The notes under the pieces are model-generated. The model did no database searches. It saw nothing but the letters and a program-made list of their open reading frames with translations, and was not told the origin of the DNA. DNA of 11,938 nt from Chloroflexia bacterium. GTDB taxonomy: Bacteria > Chloroflexota > Chloroflexia > QHBQ01 > JADMIH01. The stretch's first letter is position 1. Each line of letters opens with the position of its first letter. Location of the stretch: the NCBI GenBank assembly GCA_025927935.1, contig JAICKM010000137.1:1-11938 (forward strand), in the 5' to 3' direction. Positions 6,969-11,938 of this stretch are shown here, in pieces. Both the position numbers and the translations under genes were made by a program.

Positions 6969-6978
6969 AGCAGACCTG

Positions 6979-7824
6979 ATGCGCACCTATCAACGACGAC
7001 CGAGCCATGCAGGACCGGGGATTATCCCGTTGTCGATGCTGCGGCGCCCCGACGCGGACGGCGCTGCTCCCGTGGGACCGGTGACGCGCCACTACCCGGC
7101 AGGCGCGGGCCACAACTTCAGCAACGTCCGGGTGCACGACGAGCAGCGCGCCGGGGCCGGGCAACAAATCGCCGGAACTAAGGGGGCCGAAACCCTACCG
7201 GACGAAGAGGGTCCGACTGGCGATCCGGAACTCAAGCGCGCCGCTGGCCCCGACGCGGGGGTGCCCACGGATGCCGGTTCCGGCTCGGGATCGGGATCGG
7301 GGTCGGGCACCAAGGCGGCCACGCCTACGCTGGCTGCCTCGAAGGATGACTATAGCGGCGATACCGCCACCGAGTCGCACAAAAAGATCCGCTTCGACGT
7401 GACCATTCCGTCCGGGGTTACAGCCGGCGATTATGCCCTGGTCAACAAGCTGAAAGGCTCGCAGAAAGACGGATCCGGCAAGGCTTTCAAGGTCACGATG
7501 TACGGCAAAACGGTCGATTTTGATTTTGCGGACTGGCAGGTGGATTCGCTGGACGAGGACCCTGTCTACTGGAGCAAGGACGGCACGCGCTGGAGATACA
7601 ATTCGACCCCTACCGGCTTCTTCGCCACCGACGATCCCGGCCCGGCGCTGAGTTCGGAGACGGGCGCCGTCTACGCGGTCAAGTTTAAGATGGGCTTGTA
7701 TAAGCTGGCCGACCTGCCCGAGAAGACCACCGGCAGTATCAGCGCCACGCCGCTGGCCGAGTACGACTGGCAATATTCGGTGGTCGTGGATAGCCACGGG
7801 AAGTTTAGCCACCCGGCGATCTAG
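6979..7824 (+). CDS. Putative eCIS cargo/accessory protein B: tandem paralogue with (GS)5 linker
   Basis: The product is 281 aa and has the same plan as the preceding gene. The leader is 'MRTYQRRPSH' with 'GHNFSNVRVH' (44-53), then the acidic 'LPDEEGPTGDPELKR' (73-87), a (GS)5 linker (100-109), and the 171-aa C-terminal domain (111-281). I counted about 30 differences over the 171 aligned residues (about 82% identity, no gaps); the leaders are clearly more diverged. Substitutions cluster in short loops such as 'MVKGSMKDGDGKFF' versus 'KLKGSQKDGSGKAF' and 'SDSTARW' versus 'KDGTRW'. The core strands and the 'DPGPALSSETGAVYA' and 'GKFSHPAI' segments are kept. This is the pattern of a constrained fold with variable surface loops. 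There is no HExxH motif, signal peptide or membrane segment. Its function is unknown; context suggests delivery or particle association. Confidence 0.75.
   Translation: MRTYQRRPSHAGPGIIPLSMLRRPDADGAAPVGPVTRHYPAGAGHNFSNVRVHDEQRAGAGQQIAGTKGAETLPDEEGPTGDPELKRAAGPDAGVPTDAGSGSGSGSGSGTKAATPTLAASKDDYSGDTATESHKKIRFDVTIPSGVTAGDYALVNKLKGSQKDGSGKAFKVTMYGKTVDFDFADWQVDSLDEDPVYWSKDGTRWRYNSTPTGFFATDDPGPALSSETGAVYAVKFKMGLYKLADLPEKTTGSISATPLAEYDWQYSVVVDSHGKFSHPAI
7276..7305 (+). repeat. Low-complexity Gly-Ser coding repeat, 5 units
   Basis: Five GGN-TCN hexamers encode (Gly-Ser)5, half the length of the linker in the upstream paralogue. The last units are base-identical to that copy, which fits repeat-unit gain or loss after duplication. 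Confidence 0.9.
7285..7328 (+). repeat. 44-bp direct repeat, copy 2 (copy 1 at 6395-6438)
   Basis: This is the downstream copy of the identical block that spans the linker/domain boundary. Flanking homology continues to the stop codon. Confidence 0.9.
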
Positions 7825-7848
7825 CCGCCGGACCCTGGAGGCACACCG

Positions 7849-8127
7849 ATGCACAAGCACGACAGCAGCAAACGCGACCACATCCGGCAATTGCTGGACG
7901 AACTGAACGAATGGGAACAGAAATACGGCATCCGGTACTCCGGCGACCCGCGGCTGAAGAGCACCGGCGAATCCAACGCGCGGATCGAGGACTTGAAGGC
8001 CCAACTGGCCGAGTTAGGGGCGCGGGTGCATTGGAACGGAACCGAATATGTGCTGGACGCCGGCACAACGGCGCCCGGCGATCCCGATCAAGCGGCATCG
8101 CAGCCAGAGGACGACGCTGACGCCTAA
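7849..8127 (+). CDS. Small helical protein of unknown function in the cargo cassette (92 aa)
   Basis: TGGAGG at 7836-7841 sits 7 nt before the ATG. The N-terminus is charged and helical ('SSKRDHIRQLLDELNEWEQKYG', about 6-27). A turn 'SGDPRLKSTGES' follows, then a second helix 'ARIEDLKAQLAELGARV' (44-60) with a heptad-like Leu pattern, and a short strand 'HWNGTEYVLDAG'. The tail is acidic and disordered (about 72-92). I do not recognise a family. A small, helical, acidic-tailed protein directly after two cargo-like genes could be a loading chaperone or adaptor. That comes from size and position only. Cytoplasmic, since no signal or membrane segment is seen. Confidence 0.7.
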   Translation: MHKHDSSKRDHIRQLLDELNEWEQKYGIRYSGDPRLKSTGESNARIEDLKAQLAELGARVHWNGTEYVLDAGTTAPGDPDQAASQPEDDADA

Positions 8128-8142
8128 GCCGCGCGGCGCGGC
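8128..8142 (+). other. Short perfect hairpin directly after the stop codon
   Basis: GCCGCG-CGG-CGCGGC forms a 6-bp G/C stem with a 3-nt loop, starting at the first base after the TAA of the 92-aa gene. There is no T-tract. Its placement repeats that of the hairpin at 6935, at a cassette boundary, but chance is possible at this GC content. Confidence 0.3.
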
Positions 8143-8162
8143 CCGATGATGGAGAACCAAGC

Positions 8163-8810
8163 ATGACTACTTTCCCAGGCTCCCCGCGCTTGCTCAAGGG
8201 CGCGATTGTCGGCATCGACCCGCTGAACCCGCTGGCGAGCGTGATCGTGTTCCAGTACAACCCGGAAACGCTCACCCGCACGTTGACCCCGCAGATGGCG
8301 GGCGGCACCGGGTCCGACCGATCCGAAGCATTGCGCCTCAAGGGCGCGCCCATCGAGGCGATCACCGTGGCCGTCGAGATCGACGCCACCGACCAACTGG
8401 AGAAGGCCGACGCCCTGGCCGTCAGTATGGGCATCTACCCGCAACTGTCGGCGCTGGAGATGCTCATCTACCCCAAGAGCGCCCTGGTCATCGCCAACAC
8501 TGTACTGCTGGCCCTCGGCACCATCGAGATCATTCCGCCCGAAGCGCCGATGACGCTGTTTATCTGGGGACCGAAGCGGGTGCTGCCCGTGCGCCTCACC
8601 CAGTTCAGCATCGCCGAGGAAGCCTACGACGTGAACCTGAACCCGATCCGCGCCAAAGTGACGCTGGGCTTGCAGGTCTTGAGCTACAACGATCTGCCGC
8701 TGAGCCACCCCGGCTACGCGCTCTTCCTGGCGCACCAGGTGGTCAAGGAGACGATGGCGACGATCAGCAGTGTCGGCAATATCTCCTCGCTCGTGAGTGG
8801 ATCCTTCTAG
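8163..8810 (+). CDS. CIS tube/baseplate adaptor protein (Afp7/Pvc7 N-terminal type)
   Basis: This 215-aa protein carries the hallmark 'VFQYNPETLTRTL' (29-41) of the contractile injection system tube-protein domain (N-terminal half of Afp7/Pvc7, related in role to T4 gp53 and the tube-baseplate adaptor). Further support comes from 'IEAITVAVEIDATDQLE' (64-80), a hydrophobic helix 'SALVIANTVLLALG' (106-119), 'TLFIWGPKRVLPVRLTQFSI' (131-150) and 'NPIRAKVTLGLQVL' (160-173). In AFP this component binds the hub and the first tube ring and carries a C-terminal LysM domain; here the protein ends without it and the LysM-like part is the next gene. SD GGAG (8151-8154) precedes the ATG by 8 nt. Confidence 0.92.
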   Translation: MTTFPGSPRLLKGAIVGIDPLNPLASVIVFQYNPETLTRTLTPQMAGGTGSDRSEALRLKGAPIEAITVAVEIDATDQLEKADALAVSMGIYPQLSALEMLIYPKSALVIANTVLLALGTIEIIPPEAPMTLFIWGPKRVLPVRLTQFSIAEEAYDVNLNPIRAKVTLGLQVLSYNDLPLSHPGYALFLAHQVVKETMATISSVGNISSLVSGSF

Positions 8811-8835
8811 CCCCGCGCCCATCGGAGGACATGTA

Positions 8836-9126
8836 ATGTTCGACCCAACCAGTCGCTACTACAATCTGGAGACCGCGGGCCTGGTCATGCCTGACGGGCG
8901 TACGGTCGCCTACGTGCGGCGGCGCTTTCTCCCGCAGGGCGCGGCCATGCCGTTGCTGGTGGAGATCACCGTGGCCCAGGGCGACCGCCTCGACCTGATC
9001 ACCGCCCGCACGCTGGGCGACCCGGAGCAGTTCTGGCGCGTGGCCGATGCCAACGATGCCATGAACCCGCCCGATTTAACCGCGCAACTGGGGCGCGTGC
9101 TGCGCGTGCCCATCCCGCAACCTTGA
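8836..9126 (+). CDS. LysM/gpX-like baseplate protein
   Basis: GGAGG at 8824-8828, 7 nt upstream, sets the start at 8836, giving 96 aa; an in-frame ATG at 8797 lies inside the preceding gene and is rejected. The core 'LVEITVAQGDRLDLITARTLGDPEQFWRVADAN' segment (41-73) has the usual LysM pattern: strand, 'GDxLxxIA'-like helix, the Trp in 'QFWRVADAN', and the closing strand 'GRVLRVPIP' (86-94). In contractile systems this small domain (P2 gpX-like, or the C-terminal LysM of Afp7) links hub and tube rather than binding peptidoglycan in the cell wall. N-terminal 'RYYNLETAGLVMPDGRTVAYVRRRF' is typical of the eCIS version. Confidence 0.88.
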   Translation: MFDPTSRYYNLETAGLVMPDGRTVAYVRRRFLPQGAAMPLLVEITVAQGDRLDLITARTLGDPEQFWRVADANDAMNPPDLTAQLGRVLRVPIPQP

Positions 9127-9156
9127 TTCGCCGGATCGCATAAGGAAACTGCCATC

Positions 9157-10293
9157 ATGCTACTGGGCGTGCATTTAACCCTGTTGATCGGCCCGACCAT
9201 CGCCGTGCCGGCCCCGATCCAGTTGACCGAAGCGCTGCAAAGCGTGCGGGTCTCGCATAGCGACGACCGGCAATCAGGCTTCGAGATCACCTTCCAGATC
9301 GGGCGCTCCGGCCCCGCCGACATGCTCGACTACGCGCTAGTCAGCAATCCGCTGCTCAAGCCCTTCAACCGGGTCGTGATCGTCGTGACCTTCAGCGCCA
9401 CGCCGCGCGTGCTCATGGACGGCATCATCACCCACCAGCAGGTGTCGCCCAGCAACCAGCCCGGCGCCTCCACTATGACCATCATCGGCGAAGATGTCAG
9501 CGTGATGATGGACCGCAAGGAGCAATCCGCCGAACACCCCGCCCAGGACGAGACGATTATCGCCCTGAAGCTGATCGCTAGTTACGCGCAGTACGGCCTC
9601 ATCCCGCTGGTCATCCCGCCGCCCGCGCTCGACGTGCCGATCCCCATCGAGCGCACCCCGGTCCAGCAAGCCACCGATCTGCAATACCTCAAGCAGATGG
9701 CCGCGCGCTATGGCTATGTCTTCTACATCACGCCTGGCCCGGCCCCGCTGACCAACACGGCCTATTGGGGGCCGCCCATACGGGCGGGCGTGCCGCAATC
9801 GGCGCTCACCCTCAACATGGGGCCGGAGACGAACGTGGACAGCTTCCACGTGCGCAACAACGCCCTGGAACCCACGGTGGTCGAGGGTAAGGTGCAGGAC
9901 CGCACCACCAATCAGAGCCTGCCGGTGCAGACCTTCGCCAGCCTGCGCCCGCCGCTGGCCGCCTTCCCGGCCTGGGTCGCCAACGCGGCCAACCTGCGCC
10001 ACGTCCAGTTCCGCGAGAGCGGGGTGAACACCGCGCAAGCCTTCGCCCGCGCCCAGGGCACCATGGACGCCTCCGTGGACGCCGTGATCGCCGAGGGCGA
10101 CCTGGACGCCACGCGCTACGGCAATCTGCTGCAACCGCGCGGCCTGGTGGGCGTGCGCGGCGCGGGCTACCTGAACGACGGCTTCTGGTACGTCAAGAGC
10201 GTGGATCATACCGTCCGCAAGGGCACATACCAGCAGCACTTTACGCTATCCCGCGAGGGCGTCGGGTCGACAACGCCCACGGTGATCCCATGA
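9157..10293 (+). CDS. Phage late control protein D-like baseplate hub (VgrG/Afp8 N-terminal half)
   Basis: The protein is 378 aa. It begins with a beta-rich tube-like domain ('DRQSGFEITFQIGRSGP', then 'NRVVIVVTFS', then 'RVLMDGIITHQQVSPS'). The DUF-like middle has 'TIIGEDVSVMMDRKE' and 'ALKLIASYAQYGLIP'. A segment typical of gpD/VgrG hubs follows: 'QQATDLQYLKQMAARYGYVFYI', 'NTAYWGPP', 'VDSFHVRNNALEPT'. The C-terminus has 'LLQPRGLVGVRGAGYLNDGFWYVKSVDHTV' and 'YQQHFTLSREG'. Three such subunits form the pseudo-hexameric hub that adapts the threefold spike to the sixfold tube. AFP/PVC fuse gpD and gpV in one protein; here the spike is a separate gene starting 4 bp before this stop. AAGGA (9142-9146) is the likely SD. 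Confidence 0.94.
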   Translation: MLLGVHLTLLIGPTIAVPAPIQLTEALQSVRVSHSDDRQSGFEITFQIGRSGPADMLDYALVSNPLLKPFNRVVIVVTFSATPRVLMDGIITHQQVSPSNQPGASTMTIIGEDVSVMMDRKEQSAEHPAQDETIIALKLIASYAQYGLIPLVIPPPALDVPIPIERTPVQQATDLQYLKQMAARYGYVFYITPGPAPLTNTAYWGPPIRAGVPQSALTLNMGPETNVDSFHVRNNALEPTVVEGKVQDRTTNQSLPVQTFASLRPPLAAFPAWVANAANLRHVQFRESGVNTAQAFARAQGTMDASVDAVIAEGDLDATRYGNLLQPRGLVGVRGAGYLNDGFWYVKSVDHTVRKGTYQQHFTLSREGVGSTTPTVIP

Positions 10294-10787
10294 GCCAGTT
10301 TTTCGGCAAGTACCGCGGCAAGGTCGCCAACAACATCGACCCGATGCAGTTGGGGCGCGTGCAGGTCAGCGTGCCCGCCGTGCTGGGCGACGGCAGCCTC
10401 AGTTGGGCCATGCCCTGCGCGCCCTACGGCGGGCCGGGCGTCGGCTTCTTCACCGTGCCGCCGGTCGGGGCCAACATCTGGGTCGAATTCGAGGGCGGCG
10501 ATTCGGATTACCCCATCTGGAGTGGCTGCTTCTGGGGCGTGGGCGAAGTGCCCGCCCAACCGGCCCTGCCCCAGATGAAGGTCTGGAAAACCGACGGCAT
10601 CACCCTGACCCTGAGCGACATCCCCGGCGCAGGCGGGTTCACGGTCGAGGTCGGCCCGCCGGTGGTGCCCATCCCGCTGAAGATGGTGTTCAACGCCGCG
10701 GGCATCGAGATCAGCAACAGCGCGGCCAGCGTCAAGCTGACCCCGGCCAGCGTCTCGCTCAACAACGGCGCCCTGGAGGTGATCTGA
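10290..10787 (+). CDS. Phage baseplate assembly protein V-like spike (OB-fold plus short beta-helix)
   Basis: This 165-aa protein opens with the gpV/gp5 OB-fold: 'FFGKYRGKVANNIDPMQLGRV' region (4-23), 'VQVSVPAVLGDG', 'AMPCAPYGGPGVGFFTVPPVG' region (40-60), and 'ANIWVEFEGGDSDYPIWSGCFWG' region (61-83). The C-terminal half (about 96-165) has short alternating strands ('ITLTLSDIPG', 'FTVEVG', 'KMVFNAAGIEISNSAASVKLTPASVSLNNGALEVI' in outline) that would wind into a trimeric beta-helix. It carries the PAAR tip encoded next and punctures the target membrane. The beta-helix is short compared with T4 gp5, and no lysozyme domain is present. ATGA overlap with gpD; TGATG overlap with the next gene. Confidence 0.94.
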   Translation: MSQFFGKYRGKVANNIDPMQLGRVQVSVPAVLGDGSLSWAMPCAPYGGPGVGFFTVPPVGANIWVEFEGGDSDYPIWSGCFWGVGEVPAQPALPQMKVWKTDGITLTLSDIPGAGGFTVEVGPPVVPIPLKMVFNAAGIEISNSAASVKLTPASVSLNNGALEVI

Positions 10788-11107
10788 TGCCCGGCTTTCT
10801 CTTGCACGTGGGGGCGACGGTGCTGTGCGCGCACGGCGGCCAGGCCCAACCGACCGTGCCCAACCCGCGCGTGCTGGTGGGCGGGCAGCCGGTGGTCACG
10901 CAATCCGGCCCCTATGTCGTCGCGGGCTGCCCGTTTGTGCCGCCGGGCGGCAACGGCCCCTGCGTCACCGCGCAGTGGGTAACGGGCGCGACCCGTGTGC
11001 TGGCGGGCGGGGTGCCCGTCCTGATGCAGGATAGCCAGGCCATCTGCGCGCCCACCGGCACGCCTTTGATGATCGTAGTAACCCAGGTCCGGGTAAGGGG
11101 AATGTGA
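10787..11107 (+). CDS. PAAR-like spike tip protein
   Basis: The start is the ATG of TGATG at 10787, overlapping the gpV stop by one base, giving 106 aa. 'FLLHVGATVLCAHGGQ' (4-19), 'RVLVGGQPVV' (28-37), 'GCPFVPP' (47-53), 'RVLAGGVPVLMQDSQAIC' (70-87) and the tail 'MIVVTQVRVRG' show the repeated beta-hairpin pattern of PAAR proteins. These fold into a cone with a metal site at the tip that sharpens the spike. Candidate metal ligands are H7, C14, H16, C48, C59 and C88, so the site may be Cys-rich rather than the His-rich site of classical PAAR tips. Size and position right after gpV match Afp10-type tip genes. Confidence 0.85.
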   Translation: MPGFLLHVGATVLCAHGGQAQPTVPNPRVLVGGQPVVTQSGPYVVAGCPFVPPGGNGPCVTAQWVTGATRVLAGGVPVLMQDSQAICAPTGTPLMIVVTQVRVRGM

Positions 11108-11463
11108 TGCAGATCGACTACCCATACCATTTCGATAGCCGCGGGCGCACCGCAACCACCGACCAGGACGACCATATCCGCGACCTGATCGAGCAGGTGC
11201 TGTTCACTGTGCCCGGTGAGCGGGTCAACCGGCCCACCTTCGGCACCGGCCTGCTGCAACTGGTCTTCGCGCCCAACAGCGACGAACTGGCGACCGCCAC
11301 GCAATTCCTGGTGCAATCGGCGCTGCAACAATGGCTGGGCGACCTGATCCAGGTCGAGGCCGTGGCCGTCGAAAACGTCGACTCGACCCTGCGCCTGACT
11401 GTCCAGTACACCGTCCGGCGTACCCAGCAGCGCCAGGTCGCGCAGTTCTCCCGCGAGGTTTGA
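11107..11463 (+). CDS. gp25/gpW-like baseplate wedge protein (Afp9 type)
   Basis: The ATG at 11107 (TGATG overlap with the PAAR stop) gives 118 aa; a GTG at 11104 is possible but less likely. AAGGGG just upstream can serve as the SD. The protein shows the gp25 core: 'DHIRDLIEQVLFTVPGERVNRPTFG' region (22-46), corresponding to the 'EPR' sheath-contacting turn, then 'GLLQLVFAPNSDELATATQFLVQSALQQWLG' region (48-78) and the closing strands 'IQVEAVAVENVDSTLRLTVQYTVRR' region (81-105). gp25 docks the first sheath ring on the baseplate and starts sheath assembly. The next gene, gpJ-like, follows after 2 bp, the standard wedge order. Confidence 0.94.
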   Translation: MQIDYPYHFDSRGRTATTDQDDHIRDLIEQVLFTVPGERVNRPTFGTGLLQLVFAPNSDELATATQFLVQSALQQWLGDLIQVEAVAVENVDSTLRLTVQYTVRRTQQRQVAQFSREV

Positions 11464-11465
11464 TC

Positions 11466-11938
11466 ATGGCTACTCAGTACCGCTGCCGCAACCAGGCTCG
11501 CCGCATCGCCGTCCGCGAAACGATCGGCGGCGACGGCCAACCGCTGCGCAACGGCATCGACTTCCTGGAGGTCGGCGCCGATCAGCAGACGTTGCGCGTG
11601 CATTTCATCCACAACCTGCCGGTCAGCTCCGCCCCGGTGCCGGCGCCCGGCAACGTGCGTATCGACGGCGGCGTGCGCATCAAGGACATCAAGGTCACGG
11701 CGGTGACTTCGGTGGACGATGTACTCACGGTCGTGACCGACCGGGCCGGCGACTTCTCCACCTATACGTTGCGCCTGGTTACGTCGCCAACCAACCCCGC
11801 GCCGCCCCCGCCGATGGACGTGCAACTGAGCGAGGTGCAATTCACCTTCAAGGTCGATTGCCCCAGCGACTTCGACTGCGCGCCGGAGACGGCCTGCCCG
11901 CCCGACCAACCGCCGGAGCCGCTCATCGACTACCTGGC
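11466..11938 (+). CDS. gpJ-like baseplate wedge protein (Afp11 type), N-terminal part (3' end cut by window)
   Basis: The frame is open from the ATG at 11466, 2 bp after the gp25 stop, to the window end: 157 codons with no stop. The N-terminal sequence fits the eCIS 'putative baseplate assembly protein' (gpJ/Afp11). It has 'YRCRNQARRIAVRE' (5-18), 'GIDFLEVGADQQTLRVHFI' (30-48), 'NVRIDGGVRIKDIKVTAV' (63-80), 'GDFSTYTLRLV' (95-105), 'LSEVQFTFKVDCPSDFDC' (121-138) and 'PLIDYL' (152-157), leading to the first helix of the core. C132, C138 and C144 form a small cysteine cluster. The full protein would be far longer; the family forms the baseplate ring that holds the wedges and contacts the fibre-bearing gpI. 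Confidence 0.9.
   Translation, partial: MATQYRCRNQARRIAVRETIGGDGQPLRNGIDFLEVGADQQTLRVHFIHNLPVSSAPVPAPGNVRIDGGVRIKDIKVTAVTSVDDVLTVVTDRAGDFSTYTLRLVTSPTNPAPPPPMDVQLSEVQFTFKVDCPSDFDCAPETACPPDQPPEPLIDYL

Noticed and set aside
6940..6978. Upstream in-frame extension of cargo-like gene B (ATG at 6940)
   Set aside because: It adds residues not shared with gene A and would put the strong SD at 6962-6968 inside the coding sequence.
8797..8835. Longer start for the LysM-like protein
   Set aside because: It begins inside the preceding gene and adds non-conserved sequence; the SD GGAGG is spaced for the ATG at 8836.
9337..10239. 300-aa open frame on the - strand
   Set aside because: Antisense to the gpD hub gene; His/Arg/Gly-rich composition of a mirror frame and no family signature.
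8163..11938. Interpretation as a type VI secretion system or an intact myophage prophage
   Set aside because: The DUF4255 cap, Afp15-type ATPase, CIS_tube adaptor and eCIS-type gpJ are eCIS hallmarks. No T6SS membrane-complex genes and no capsid, terminase or integrase genes are seen in the window.
1..11938. tRNA, rRNA, CRISPR arrays, insertion sequences and intrinsic terminators
   Set aside because: None recognised. Intergenic gaps are 44 bp or shorter and filled by SD sequences and small hairpins; no stem followed by a T-run was seen.

Overview
The window is a high-GC bacterial segment (mostly G/C in third codon positions) with every recognisable gene on the + strand. It carries the central part of an extracellular contractile injection system (eCIS), the phage-tail-like family that includes AFP, PVC and MAC. 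The composition and gene style would suit a GC-rich environmental bacterium such as a Chloroflexota member. No rRNA or other taxonomic marker is present, so the host is not settled. Both ends are cut: the window opens inside the sheath gene and closes inside the gpJ-like baseplate gene.

Layout. (1) 1-893: the C-terminal end of the contractile sheath and a gp19-type inner tube protein. (2) 890-6039: a tightly coupled block with 4-bp stop/start overlaps. It encodes a double-CxxC baseplate-chaperone-like protein, a Pro/Ala-rich disordered protein with conserved ends, a DUF4255 (Pvc16/Afp16-type) cap protein with Ig-like domains, an AAA+ ATPase (Afp15-type) and a 94-aa eCIS-associated small protein. 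(3) 6074-8127: an accessory cassette with its own ribosome binding sites. It holds two tandem paralogues and a 92-aa helical protein. Each paralogue has a DUF4157/eCIS-core-like leader remnant, a Gly-Ser linker and a near-identical 171-aa C-terminal domain. (4) 8163-11938: the baseplate and spike module, comprising a CIS_tube (Afp7-like) adaptor, a LysM/gpX-like protein, a gpD-like hub, a gpV-like spike, a PAAR-like tip, a gp25 wedge and the start of gpJ.

How it works together. By homology with AFP/PVC, the gpV/PAAR spike sits on the gpD hub. The Afp7-like and LysM proteins join the hub to the inner tube, gp25 and gpJ build the baseplate wedges, and the sheath contracts around the tube. The DUF4255 protein caps the distal end and the AAA+ ATPase assists assembly or loading. 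The two paralogues sit where many eCIS loci carry a DUF4157 'eCIS core domain' protein. They keep the GHDFSRxxVH-like signature but not the HExxH metal site. I infer that they are injected or tube-associated cargo, or an accessory structural component; this pair is the least explained and most interesting part of the window. Tape measure, gpI, fibre and lysozyme genes were not seen and may lie outside.
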